From Voacanga thouarsii (taxonomy: Eukaryota; Streptophyta; Magnoliopsida; Gentianales; Apocynaceae), in assembly GCA_026120185.1 (NCBI GenBank), contig JANUWF010003376.1:2046001-2110000 (forward strand): DNA of 64,000 nucleotides. The letters are read 5' to 3'. The notes below the pieces were generated by a model. The model was not told the DNA's origin. It was given only the letters and a program-made list of their open reading frames with translations, and searched no databases. This document shows, in pieces, positions 25,346-37,014 of the stretch. Position numbers and translations under genes: made by a program. Numbering within the stretch: position 1 is the first letter of the stretch; every line of letters starts with the position of its first letter.

Positions 25346-25612
25346 AAACAATTTGTTCATATACTATTATCGTTATGTATTTTGTAATAATATGAGGCAT
25401 TCTTTCTATGAATAGTGCATTTAGTTTTATGGTCATCAAGTACGTGACTTGATAGTAAAACCCTATAACAAATACAATGATTATTCTAAAATTATCCCCA
25501 ATTGATTATTATTAGTGGAACAATAGTAAATTAAGATTCGTATGTTTGTGACTTGATGGCTATATTTTACTATTCATAGACATATAGAATATCAAGTCAA
25601 AATATAAACAAA
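25346..25612. other. Unassigned AT-rich stretch before B-type LTR
   Basis: No coding motif. The two blocks GTGACTTGATAGTAAAAC (near 25446) and GTGACTTGATGGCTATAT (near 25550) are similar, hinting at an old internal duplication. Origin unknown. Confidence 0.3.
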
Positions 25613-26807
25613 TGTTAGAGAACATTATATTGCACACGACCTACTGTGAGAGTACTTCATAGGATATGTCATAAGTACTTTCTAGCCATAATGATATTAT
25701 AAGTCCTTCGACCAGAATTCATCATAACTTCCAGCTTGATAAATTCTATATCTTGACATTGTCTAAAGTTGTCTTTAACTAGATAATAAAATTAGACTAC
25801 TGTTGGATATAGAATAAATCAGGGAGAGGAATATAATTGATAGTGAAGGAATTTATTCCTCTCATTCTTGGAAGAAATGTCTACAGGTCCCTTGATAAGT
25901 TAAAATGTTAAAATGTCTGGTTGTGCTCAAATATATCAAAATGAGATATTGATATCATTTGTTTGAACAGTCTACTATGAGATCAAGAAATATTTGATTA
26001 AGCTTAATGAGGATGATATGCTTTGTGCCTTATACTTAATCTAGATATTGTGTGACAAAATGACTAAATATAAAATTATGGTTTGGTTCAAAGAGATCAT
26101 TGATCTTTATTTAACCTGGATAGTTATAATATTTTGTTAGAAACCGCATACAACTTGTGGGCTATTTAAATGTGATTTGGGCACATTGCCAGTGTTAAAT
26201 GAACTTATACAGTCACACATTAAGCAAACACGTTAGATTATTTTTTTGGTGACCAGATTCGATGTATCTTGAAATGTGTCTAGGTTCATCGAATCTAGAA
26301 AAAATGACCAGATGCAATGAATCTACAAATATGTCTACATTCGATCTATCTGTAGGCTATCCAGATTATAAGAATCTGACTCAGTAAATTAATTAGTTAA
26401 ATTAATGAGATATGGCAAAATCTTATCATATCTTCTAAAATTTAATTTGAATTTAAAATAAGATATGATGAGTGTTGGACTCCAAGAAATTCGTGTGGTT
26501 TTAAAAGAAAACCCTAGCCTTCTTTCTATAGCAGACTTCTCATAAAATTTTCGTGCCTTCATAACTAGGAAACTTCAACCTTTCAAAACCCTAGGCACTA
26601 GCACTTCTCGGGTAATGAGTTAGTTTCACCATGTGTATCCGATAGAGGACGTTCGTACATTGCAGCATTCGATGATCGTCCAAAGTACACGTATGTCTTG
26701 TTTCCAGTGATACAGAGGTAATTCTGTGACCCCATAATCATTTGGCCTGGGTTCTCGGAAGGGATTCATAGATATTTTTTGCATTTACGAGTCCACGAAA
26801 CCTAACA
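25613..26807 (+). repeat. B-type copia 5' LTR
   Basis: Plus-orientation LTR of about 1195 bp, from TGTTAGAGAAC to CGAAACCTAACA, followed after one base by a primer-binding site. The start is fixed by an inverted relative at 58120-59162, whose homology stops at the same base. It contains a four-unit degenerate repeat at 26251-26364. Confidence 0.8.
26251..26364 (+). repeat. Four ~28-bp degenerate units in B-type LTR
   Basis: Successive units resembling ATTCGATGTATCT-GAAATGTGTC, each with a -TCGA/-CAAT- core and a -ATCT- core. The same four units in the same order occur in the inverted B-type LTR (about 58416-58535), so the array predates both copies. Confidence 0.6.
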
Positions 26808-26808
26808 G

Positions 26809-26820
26809 TGGTATCAGAGC
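26809..26820 (+). promoter_or_regulatory. Primer-binding site (iMet-tRNA)
   Basis: TGGTATCAGAGC, the canonical plant copia primer site, one base after the LTR end. Confidence 0.9.
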
Positions 26821-26869
26821 AACTTGCCAAACAATTAGGTTAATTAATCTGTGTTAATCATGTGGTTGA

Positions 26870-26875
<6 letters not shown>

Positions 26876-26924
<49 letters not shown>
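26876..26924 (+). repeat. (TG)n microsatellite
   Basis: About 22 uninterrupted TG units, preceded by a short AT run, inside the copia leader. Confidence 0.95.
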
Positions 26925-26928
<4 letters not shown>

Positions 26929-28322
26929 AATTTCGTTTAATTTTAAAGGTGTATATCAGCATATGCACATGATTATAATTTTATATGTATTCTGTATAAC
27001 TGTTATTTTAGAATACTTAGCATGTAGACTTCCTGAAATTGTATTTATTCTGTGAGACTTAGTTGTTCTATCAGACTAGATTATTTGTAGATTATCTGTA
27101 AAATAATCTATTTTAATATGATATGGTATCGTTAGCATGCTATATGTCATTCTAAGCTACAAATTATTTGTATTAATTTGCCATGATAATTTGTTATTTG
27201 TATTAATGTGGTTAAAAGGGAACGCAGACTGTCTATAATATGGTAACTCACGGTGACTGTCACTGAGGGGTCCAAAGATTAATCTGATTAATATTCAGAA
27301 ATCGGAAAGCAAAATTTCATTCAATAAGAAAAGGAAAAATAGTTTTTCCTTCTGGGGGTGCTACCCCGAAGACACCTGTAAGGGGCGCTAGCCCCTTGAC
27401 CCCAGTCCACTGACCGGCCAGCGGGACCTTCGCCAGGGGCACTGCCCCTTGGAACCCTGTCTAACTATTCATTGCATGTTATTCGTTAGTATATTTTGAT
27501 TGTAGTTGTGGATTGTTCTGAATAGTGCATAGCATAGCCCGTTTTAATCCAATGTGATTGGCAAGTTTTATTCTAGTTATTTTGAGTTGTAATTTTTTAA
27601 ATACGACCTGCGTGTCATTTTTCATTGTTGTAAAATTATTGCTGCTTCCTAGAATAGAAATCAGTTTTACTATCCAATGTAAAAGAAAACGAAGGCCTAC
27701 AATTACAACCAATGAGGAGTGTGCTTAAGGCATTAGAGAATGCTTAAGGAGTTCATATACCTAGATTGACCACCTTGACCTTCACTTTGCTTGTGATGAT
27801 TAATATAGGTTATGGGCCATGCTATGTCACTTTTATTTATGTCTTACATGTATATTTGATATGTTTCTTTCATGCTTACTACAGTCAACATTTTTTTATT
27901 ATTTTAAAAAAATTAAGTTTTAAATGCCTTCCAAAATCGAACACTTATTATTAGTTGGATCATTATATAGTCATTCCTACCAAAGTAGGATGCTTTTGAC
28001 TATCTAAGTGAGACAGGATGGAAAATGATTTTCCATATGTTTGATATGGTTTGACTTAACTAGGGTATCAAAATGGTTTTTGGCCAAGGGCATTATATGA
28101 GATTTTAGTCGGGACATTTGATGTCTATCTCATTAAATTTGAGTTTTATTTAATTATAAGAATAAAGCTAAAACTTACTTCTAATTCAAATAAAATATTA
28201 AAAAAAATTTACCTACTAAGAAACATCAAAATGTTAAAGTTTCAAATGTTTAAATGCTTTTAGTGGGAGTTTTTCATTAAGGCCTCAATATTAATTACTT
28301 TGTATATTTTTGTATGTAGATA
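26925..28322 (+). other. Leader of B-type copia element
   Basis: About 1.4 kb of untranslated sequence between primer site and gag. Most is AT-rich, but 27350-27460 is a GC-rich island with several stem-loops. The short frames here (27479-27712 minus, 27766-27954 plus) show no family motif. Confidence 0.6.
27350..27455 (+). other. GC-rich stem-loop cluster in copia leader
   Basis: Three consecutive hairpin-forming motifs: GGGGGTGCTACCCC, AAGGGGCGCTAGCCCCTT and GGGGCACTGCCCC. All have GC-rich stems and short loops, in an otherwise AT-rich leader. Confidence 0.7.
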
Positions 28323-30623
28323 ATGGCAACAAATAGTTGGAATAACTCATTGCAATCTGTGCTCAAGAACGACAAGCTTAGTGGAACTAACTTTCTTGAT
28401 TGGGCACGTAACTTAAGAATCGTTCTTAATCAACAAAAAAAAAAAAAAAAGCTCTGTATTCTTGAAAATCCTATTCCTTCTACTCGAACAAATAACACCA
28501 TAAAAGTTGAAAAAGATGCTTATAGTAAGCACAAAGATGACTCTAACGATGTTACTTACCTTATGCTAGCAACCATGAACTCTAAACTTCAATAATAGTT
28601 TGAAGAAGTAGAGGCATATGACATGACTGTACATCTCAAGGAAATGTTCTAAGAGTAAGCAAGACAAGAGAGATTTGAAAATCATAAGGTGTTAAATGTA
28701 TGTAAGATGATTTCTAGCACCTCAGTAAGTGCTCATGTCTTTAAAATGAAGGGCTATCCTAATCATCTTGAAAAGCTTGGTGTTCTTGTTAATCGTGACA
28801 TGACCACAAATTTGATCTTGGGTTCATTGCCTCCTGAGTATGACCAGTTTGTCATGAATTTTAACATGCATAATATGGAGAAATCCATTGCTGAATTGCA
28901 TGGGATGCTAAAATAAGCTGAATTGAACATTAAGAAGAATACTTCTAGTATTCTAATGGTTGAAAAAAGGAAAGGGAAAAAGAACAACTGAACGGGAAAA
29001 GTCATGGCTAGTAAGGGTAAGGGCAAGGACAAGGCTAAGTCCAAGTTTAAGCCTAAACCTAAGGCCAAGGCACCAAAGGAGGGAGCTTGCCACCATTATG
29101 GTGAACAAAGACATTGGTAAAGAAATTGCAAGCTCTATTTAGAAGTAAGAAAGAAGAAGGATAGTAAGACTGCTGCTTTAGGTATTTATGTTATAGAGAT
29201 TAATTTATCTATTTTTGATCCATGGGTAATTGATATCGGTTGTGGATCTCATATTTGTGTAAATGTTCAAGGTCTAAAATGGAGTAGAGCCTTGGAAAAA
29301 TGTGAGGTGGACCTACGAGTTGCGAATAGAACAAAAGTTACTGCAGTAGCTATAGGAACTTTTGAATTAATTTTGCCCAGTGGGCTTATTTTAGAACTGA
29401 ATGATTATTTTTATGTTCTTGCTATGAGTAGAAATATTATTTTAGTTTCTTGTTTAGATTTAGAAGGTTTTGAATTTTTTATTAGGAATAAAATTTGCTC
29501 CATTAATAAAGATGGCATTTTTTATGGAGACGCCTCATTATCAAATGGGCTCTATATTCTTAATCTTTATGGATCTTTGAATAAGTCTATCTATAACATT
29601 AATACTAAGAGATTGAAATCCAATGATTTAAATTAGACTTACTTTTGGCATTGTTGTTTGGGCCATATAAATGAAAAACGTGTTACAAGGTTTCATAACG
29701 ATGGGTTTCTAAATTCGTTTGATTTAGAATCTTACGAAACATGTGATTGTTGTTTATTAGACAAAATGACTTAGGCACCTTTTAAGGGACAAAAGGAAAG
29801 GGAAACTAATTTATTAGGCCTAATATATACTAATGTATGTGAACCAATGAATACACATGCTAGAGGAGGATTTCAGTACTTTATTACATTTACGGATGAT
29901 TTCAGCAGATATGGCTACCTATATCTGATGAAAGATAAATTTGAATCCTTCTAGAAATTCAAAGAATTTCAAAATGAAGTATAAAATCAGCTTAGCAAAA
30001 GTATCAAAACATTTCAATCAAATCAAGGTGGTGAATACTTAAGTCACGAATTTGACCAGCATTTTAAGAATTGTGGAATTATCTCTTAATTAACTCTACC
30101 AGGAACACCTCAATAGAATGATGTATCTGAATGGAGAAATCGGACTTTATTAGATATGGTTTGATCCATGATGAGTCAAATAGATCTTCCAATCTCTTTT
30201 TAGGGTTATACCATAGAGATTTTTGCGTTCATACTAATCGAGTTCCATCTAAATCGGTTTAAAAAATGCTATATACGATATGGACTAGGAGACGACGTAG
30301 TTTGTCGTTTTTCAAGATTTGGTGTTGCGAAGTTTATGTAAAGCTTTTATTATCCAATAAACTTACACCCAAATTAGATAAATACATATATGTGGGGGTA
30401 TCCTAAGGAAACTAAAGGATACCAATTTTATATCCCAAAAGAAAATAGAGTAATTGTTGCACGAAATGGATTCTTTCTTGAAAATGAATTTATTTCCAAA
30501 AGAATCAGTGGGAGTAAAATCATCTTGATGAGATTCACAAGCTACAATTAGGATCTAAACTGAATAATGAACCTCGATTAAATGGCTCACAAGCCCAAGG
30601 TGAGCCTACTTCTATAGAGCAAG
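28323..30623 (+). pseudogene. Copia gag, protease and integrase (B-type element)
   Basis: Copia polyprotein start at ATG 28323 (MATNSWNNSLQSVLKNDKL, FLDWARNLRIVL), interrupted by an A-run slippage site near 28433-28450. Gag continues through 28689-28916 (LVNRDMTTNLILGSLPPEYD). The zinc knuckle near 29090 reads CHHYGEQRHW-RNC, with one cysteine lost. Protease reads DIGCGSHIC near 29235. Integrase follows from 29640: HCCLGHINEKRV and CDCCLLDKM zinc residues, then YTNVCEPM (catalytic Asp replaced by Asn), FTDDFSRYGYLYLM, SNQGGEYLS (second Asp replaced by Asn) and SEWRNRTLLDMV. The linker GYPKETKGYQFYIP ends in EPTSIEQ at 30623, where a gypsy LTR piece interrupts. Not functional. Confidence 0.88.
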
Positions 30624-31008
30624 TGTAACACCCCCACTAAAGGTAACAGCGGAAGCATATCAACACTAGGTGTCGCCTCGTCCAATTTCCTAGACAAGGG
30701 GTCTTTATAATGAAAACAATAGAGTATACAAGGTCTAGATCTATACAACAACCCATACTGACGGTCACATACATATATATAACAGAAAATCTCATACATG
30801 AAAATTTCTACTTCACATCAGTAATAAAGCACATCATCAAAAGGGGAACGTCCAGACCTAAACTATTGTCACTGTGGTATAGTCCTTCTATCTGTAGGTC
30901 CACTTAACTCTAGATCCTACATAAAGAGTAAGATAAAAGACACGTATGAGTAAAAAATCACCTAGTGAGTCCCGTGTGTGCTAGTGCTTTATAAAAGAAC
31001 AGAGTACA
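30624..31008 (-). repeat. Gypsy LTR fragment (D), left part
   Basis: Reverse-orientation 3' end of a chromovirus LTR related to, but distinct from, the one at 31009. TGTAACACCCCC, then TGTCGCCTCGTCCAA and GGGTCTTTATAA, mirrors the end of the 31009-35287 LTR read backwards. Split at 31008 by the chromovirus and resumes at 54458. It interrupts the copia pol after 30623. Confidence 0.75.
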
Positions 31009-31252
31009 TGTGAAACCCCACCTAAAGCCAACCTTAGAGTAAGGGGGTCAGGATACATATCATATCATTTTGCATGAATATATATATTTTAAATGATTTT
31101 ATGTGCTTTAGAATTTCAATTTATAGGTTAAAAAGCTTAGTTATGCTTATCGAGTAGGAAGGGTAAAATGGTAATTTTACTTGAGGACAAAATAGGAAGA
31201 TAGCTTGAGGATTAAATAAGAAGAATATTTGGATGAGAAAATAAGAACAAGA

Positions 31253-31325
31253 GTTAGTGTGGTTAAGTGGTTAGAGCTTTGGAATTTAATCTCTAAGGTC
31301 ATGAGTTCAAATCCCATCACTTAAG
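31253..31325 (+). other. tRNA-like module in chromovirus LTR
   Basis: An A-box match TGGTTAAGTGG (31260-31270) and B-box match GTTCAAATC (31305-31313) at tRNA-like spacing. A T-arm (ATGAG, 7-base loop, CCCAT) with 4 of 5 pairs and an acceptor stem with 5 of 7 pairs can be drawn. The anticodon arm is poor, so a working tRNA is unlikely. The 3' LTR has the same region (about 40945-41006) but has lost part of the A box. Confidence 0.5.
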
Positions 31326-32880
31326 TTTTATTCATGATTATCTTAGTCAAGTTTGAATTTTTGTTTTCTTATATTCCATAAAGATAGGAATGTTGTCCTA
31401 GGAGAGACATGAAGAGAATATCTTAATCCTATTATCATGTCTTAAAAAAGAATTCTATAGGAATTCTTGTCCTTTTATTACCTTTAGCTTGTCCTAATAT
31501 CTTCACAAATTAAATTTGTTCAAAATTCATCAAAATTCATCTTTTAATTCTAGAAAATTATGTAAGGATTTCTTAGCTTTGAATTTTGAAAATTGGTCTT
31601 GGAAGGTGGAGGATTGACTAAAAATAGGTGAGGAGTTAGTAAGGGTTCCCAAGGGAAATTAATATGGTTGAACCTTCAAACTCATCTTCATAGTGTTCAT
31701 GTTCTTGACAAAGGAAAACTGGAAATTTTTCAGAGTTTTGAACAGCCTAACTTTTTAAAAACAAAGCCAGCTTTCTTGCTTATTTACTGCCAAGAAAATG
31801 ACCCATTCATATAGCTTGAAGACTGAAATTTCTGGGCAAATTCGGACTGCACAAAAACTGCACAAACCAGAAAAAATTATGGGCAGTTTTCGCTGCATAG
31901 CAGCCTGGAAATGGAGCTGTTTTCTTTTGTCATCAACTTAGAAAAATTCCTCTGCTTTACCTCCATAAAGAAGGCTGGAAACTAGCCTTAAAATACCCTC
32001 AAACACCTCTCCAAATCCTTGGCAAAACAGGCTGAAGAAGTGCAAAAATTCGGCACAGGAAAATGCAACAACCATTCGAAGCTTTGAACACCATGGAACC
32101 AGATATTTCCAGCTTTGTTCCCTTAAGCTTTGGCCAAAAAACCACCCTCAAACCTCTGTAAAATGACCCTTGTTCGGCCATGAACTGAACACCATTAACC
32201 TCTCCACTTACCTTGAACACTTGGATTCCATAACTACACCTCAAATCTCTCCTAAGATCACTCCATTCAAACTATATTTCAACTTCAAAAAAATTTCAAG
32301 CATTTTGCTCTTTGAAGACACCCTTGTATTAAGCTACACAACCAGAAGTTCCTCTACCATTGAGCTCTGAATTTTAGCCAGCCTTAGAGCTATATTAACC
32401 TTCATTCATTTTAGTAAGCAAACCAGTCCAGCCGGCTCCATTGTAGCTCCAAGAAAACTCCATCAATCAAACACCATTAACATATCCTATACCTCAAACT
32501 ACTCTTTAAATCTCTCCATTTGAATTTCAAACAATCAGATTATTCTCTTCCTCTCTAAGATGAAAATCAAAATCCCTAAACTCCCTAAACCATTCAGCCT
32601 AGCATTCTCCAAAATTCGTGCACACATTTTTCTCAAATTCTCTACATTTTCACCAAGAACACCAAGAATACACCTCCAATCCCTCTCAAATACTCTAGAT
32701 TACCCCTAAATACTCCCTAGTGTTCATTTCTGGTATTTATAACATCAAATCTCAAAAACAAGAATTGACATTCGGATCAAAAACCAGTTTTTCTTGAAGG
32801 TCTCAAGAACATCATCAAGGTAACCAAGAACAACTCCTTGTTCATCTTCTTCCATTCAACCTACAATGTATCATGCTAAT

Positions 32881-32921
<41 letters not shown>
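32881..32921 (+). repeat. (CT)n microsatellite in 5' LTR
   Basis: About 20 CT units. The 3' LTR has a CT run at the matching place (52094-52136), so it existed before insertion. It creates spurious RE-repeat frames on the minus strand. Confidence 0.95.
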
Positions 32922-32924
<3 letters not shown>

Positions 32925-35289
32925 CCAAAATGGTTGATCAACAACCATGGCTGTTTTTGTTCTCTTGGACAATTCAAGACTCTCAATTGCATGGATCTTC
33001 TTAAATCTTCATCGAAGTAAACATCAATCAATTGTTTCTCCTTAATCCTTCTTTTTAATTCTGCATTCATGTCTCTTGGATGTTGATACGAAGAGTAGAA
33101 TATGAATGGGGGATTGAATATATGCATGTAGATGAAGGGGTTGGGATTAGGACATGAGAATGATTGTTTATGATTAAGCTACATGGATTTTCTTGAGAAT
33201 CAATGTATGTTCATCATGTCTTAAGAAAATTATGGATGTTTAAAGCATGTTAGATGTTATGACACCTTTGGTGAATATGATTTTTATGTTCTTATTTCCA
33301 TTGAAGCCATGATTATGATTATGCTTAGTAGGGATTTGGCCATGTGATAGTATGTGTAGATTTAAGCCTATGTTCATGAATGGATTAGTTTATTGTTTGA
33401 TATAGGAGAATGTGTTCATGATTCTTGTTTAGCAATAGGAAAACCATGATTATGTTCTTATTGATCCTAGGTTATTTTAATTAACATATTTTATTACCTT
33501 AATTAAAATTAGAACTATATTTTTTCTCTAAAGATTTCGAAATTCCTAGGAAGTTTTGGAATTGAAATATTAAATGAAATATTGATATTTTATTAGTCAA
33601 ATAAATAATATCTTTTATTAAAAATAATATATATATATATATATATATAATAATAATAAATAAGATCTTCTATATAGATAATAATAATAAATAAAATATT
33701 AAAGACCTTGTAGACCATAGTTCAAACTTTTTCCTATATTCATCAATATTATTTATATTAAAATTTATTTGTTATCTATTAATAAAAAAATTAATATAAT
33801 TCATTTATTATTAATTTTATTTATTACTAATTATTTATTATCTAATAAATATTAATTAAAAATTTATTTATAATAATACCATTTAAAAATTACAATTTAT
33901 TAATATTATTTAGGACTTAGTTTGTTTTTCAATATCCAAACCTTAGTTTATTTATTAATAGCAATACTCAAGATTTATTATTTGAACCTATAACTTATTA
34001 GTAACTATTTTACAACCCCTAGTTATTTTAATTTATCAAACTAGATTTATTTTATAAAATTCTTTATCATCTAGCCTTAAAGCTTAGGACATTAAGGTCA
34101 TGATTGAAATTAGGTGAACTAGGAATTATTTATGTAAGCGAGTATAGCTCGAGTATAATCTTATGTCTTATGTTTATCCCAAGAGGGGTTAGGTCAGCCT
34201 TGGAAGATTTTTGAATTCGAGCAAGCAAAGGATTAGGTAAGCTTCTGCATGATATTATTTGAAGACAAAAAATTATTGTGGCAAGCCAAATGCGATGCGT
34301 ATGGACATTCATTTTGTAAAGGCAATTAGGGACTGTTTCCTTTCTTGTTTCAGTCAAACCAATTATTTGAAAAACAACACGCAATTTTATTCAAACACTA
34401 AACTGTTTCTACAACTAATTTTGTCAAAGACTTTGGAAACTCTTGATTGTCATTTTCAAGTAAAGCTATGTTTTATCAGTTTTCTCCCAAGTGGGATGAA
34501 CTACATTGAGTACTCAATAAGGGTAGGCTAGTATTACTAGTTTTGAAGAACAAGAGTGAGTCTTCTGACAGGTGGCCACCTCCAGAAGATAAACTCAACT
34601 TAGAGAAATGTCAGTATTACTTAGTCATGCCGGTTCGAGCTAGCAGTTTTCAGTCATGTGGACAGTGTGTTGCCAGAATGGATAACTGGTTTTGTTTGGG
34701 TGTAGAGAAGGAGGAGAATCTTACCCGGTAGGCCGATCACCTACCTTTTTGCCAGTCTGCACAAAGTGTGGCATTCTGACAATTGTATGGTTATGGGGCC
34801 CAACATGTGGTAACCCATGGCTGCCCTTTTGAGTGGTTAATTTTATTGTACTTGTATGATTGGAAAAGCCAAAACGCCACTCTTACTTTTGAACATTATT
34901 TATTACTTACCAGTGTTTTTCTTATAAAATTCTTACACTTTACATTCACGAACTGTTTTCACTGAATACTCAAAGCACACACGGACTTACTGAGATTTTT
35001 ATCTCATCACCCTTTTACCATGATTTCAGGTCGATCCTACTGTGGGGATGAGCAGCTAGTTATTGCTTGCCTTGGAAGATATTCTGTTATTTACTTTTAT
35101 GTAATACTTTGGGAGTTGAGAGTAAACAATTTTTATCTTGGATTTGTCTTGAATTTCTGGATTGTAATAAGTTTTAATATTAAAGTATTGCTTTATTTTG
35201 ATTGTGTGACCTATTTATAAAGAGCCCTTGTCCTTTGGACGGGGCGACATCCCCGGCCCTGTTGGGCCTAGGTAGTGGGGTATTACAAG

Positions 35290-35302
35290 TGGTATCAGAG
35301 CC
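35290..35302 (+). promoter_or_regulatory. Primer-binding site (iMet-tRNA) of G1
   Basis: TGGTATCAGAGCC, two bases after the LTR end at 35287. Confidence 0.92.
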
Positions 35303-35385
35303 TAGGTTTAGGCAAATATTGATAGTATATGTTCTATTTATTTAAGTTCAAATCTTTATCTAACCTATCTTGTTTATGCTGTAGG

Positions 35386-35850
35386 ATGGTTAGACTGCTT
35401 AGAACTGCGAGGAAGAGGCAGCAATGACACCCTCCTATCCCTATTTACCCAGAAGACCTTCCAGTACCTCTGCCTGCTCCTCGGCCAGTTATTCCGTTGG
35501 AAGATAGCAGTGATGATGATGTCCCGATCCATGAGCTACCCCCAATCCCAGTTATAGAAATAAGTTCTGACAGTAAAGATGAGAAGATAGCCGTGGAGCA
35601 TATTCCCCACCCTCCTAATCCTATAGTGGATTTTTCAGCAGATAGTGATGACCCGGGGGAAATAAATTATGAGTCTCCACCTAGGCCTTCTTTCGTTCCT
35701 TCTCCCAGCCGAGTTGAGCCCGGGGAGAGTTCTAGGCAACCTAGGAAGGAGCTAATGGAGGGGTTTGCCAGTGGGGCTGGGATAGATTTCTCAAAGAACT
35801 TTGGGGGATGGTTGTATGAGGTTGATTTTGAGGATTTTGATAAAGACTAG
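35386..35850 (+). pseudogene. Acidic accessory ORF upstream of chromovirus gag
   Basis: An open frame between primer site and gag, from ATG 35386 to the stop at 35848-35850, 154 codons, with a single in-frame TGA at codon 14 (35425). The N-terminus is basic (MVRLLRTARKRQQ). The rest is acidic, proline- and serine-rich: EDSSDDDVPIHELPPIP, EISSDSKDEK, DFSADSDDPGE, SPPRPSFVPSPSRVEP. A last segment reads FGGWLYEVDFEDFDKD. No zinc knuckle, protease or RT motif. It stays open far better than gag, which follows 250 bp later in another frame and has many stops. I do not recognise a function. Confidence 0.6.
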
Positions 35851-36103
35851 AGGGCTGAGAGTTGTTTTGATCAGGATGTTTATTTATTATTTTTCGTGAA
35901 CTTTTATGTTAAGGAGTTTCATTTCTGTTTTCTATTTAAATTCAAATTTATGCAAGTAAAGATTTAAGAGAAAATTTATGAGCAATTCTTTAGACAAAAC
36001 TTGCATCTGATTTCCTTTTACTTACATCTGACTGTGAATGCATGCACAACTAAAATGATTTCATCATTGAATGCATAAAGTTATCATTTGGGTATGGTTT
36101 AGA

Positions 36104-37012
36104 ATGGCACCCAAGTGTCGTGTAGCTTCGTCAAGCAGAAGGATTCCGAAAGCAGATCATGTGGCACCGGAAGTTGAGATAACATAGATGCAATCACCCA
36201 ACCGGGGTAATGGGAGTGATCCAGAGATGGGAATGGGGTTTGAAGCACCGGTTGATGTGTCGATGGGACAGGCATTTAGTAAGATGGCAGAGATTTTTCA
36301 GACCCTGACTGAGCAGAGGAACCCCAAGGGGGAAGATGAGGCATTAGAGCGGTTTTTGAAGTTTTAGCAGCCCGTCTTCTTCGGCGAAACTGAGCAAGAT
36401 TAGAAGGCAAAAAATTAGATCGAGCAGATGGAAGACATATTTGCAATGCTCCAGTACACCGAGGGGTAGATGGTTAAATTTGTTGCATTCCGTTTAAGGG
36501 GCCCAGCTCGGTCATGGTGGTAATAGATTAAAGACAATTGGGAAATGGTCGAGCATGAATGGACGTAATCCAACTTCGTTGAAGCCTTCGGAACTGAGTA
36601 CATCCCTCAATGGATAGTGGAAAAGTGGGAGGACGAGTTTCATAATTTGAAGTAGGGAGGCATGTTAGTAGCCTAGTAGGCAGCACAGTTCACCCAGCTG
36701 TCAAAGTATTGCAAGAGACTAGTGGACACTGAGCAGAATAGGACAAGGCAGTTTGTCAAAGGACTGAGGCAGGAATTGAGAAGGGCACTGGCATCTTCTC
36801 CACCAACAACCTATTCGGGGGCCATAGACGTAGCTACCAGGATTGAGAATGAGGACTGTAGTAGGATGGTGGCAAGGCCTTTCTAGCCGCTAAGGCAACC
36901 TCAAGGACACTTTCCGAGGCAGCAAACCAACAAGCGACCCGCCAACCAGCAGTGGTAGAATTAGGGAAAGCAAGCCCGGACCGCACCACCGGACCTGCTC
37001 AGAACCTTCCAT
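36104..37012 (+). pseudogene. Chromovirus gag (G1)
   Basis: Gag of the chromovirus, starting at ATG 36104 (MAPKCRVASSSRRIPKADHV). It contains MGQAFSKMAEIFQTLTEQR near 36265, the capsid-type block FVAFRLRGPARSWW near 36480, FGTEYIPQWIVEKWEDEF near 36590, FTQLSKYCKRLVD near 36690 and FVKGLRQELRRALASSPP near 36755. About 12 in-frame TAG and 2 TAA codons interrupt it. One frame change just before 37015 leads into the zinc knuckles and pol. The protein fold is recognisable only by reading through the stops, so no functional Gag is made. Confidence 0.85.
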
Positions 37013-37014
37013 TA

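Larger units (their letters stand above)
31009..35287 (+). repeat. 5' LTR of chromovirus G1
   Basis: TGTGAAACCCC to GGGGTATTACA, 4279 bp. It carries a tRNA-like module near 31253-31325, a CT microsatellite at 32881-32921 and an AT run near 33628-33648. Open frames inside (31999-32244, 34130-34384, 34259-34531, 34543-34731, 35020-35220) have no family motif; some have counterparts in the 3' LTR simply because the LTRs are copies. Confidence 0.9.

Noticed and set aside
26876..26924. CRISPR-like or regulatory array
   Set aside because: Simple TG microsatellite; no spacer-repeat structure anywhere in the window.
31004..31008. Target-site duplication of the chromovirus
   Set aside because: GTACA on the left does not match AATAC directly on the right; ATACA one base further on differs at one position and needs a shifted LTR end.
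31253..31325. Functional tRNA gene
   Set aside because: Anticodon arm does not pair well and the module lies inside an LTR; kept only as a tRNA-like module.
32876..33127. Frame ending in RERERE repeats (also 51962-52198 and 51991-52284)
   Set aside because: Product of the CT microsatellite in the chromovirus LTRs, not a coding repeat.
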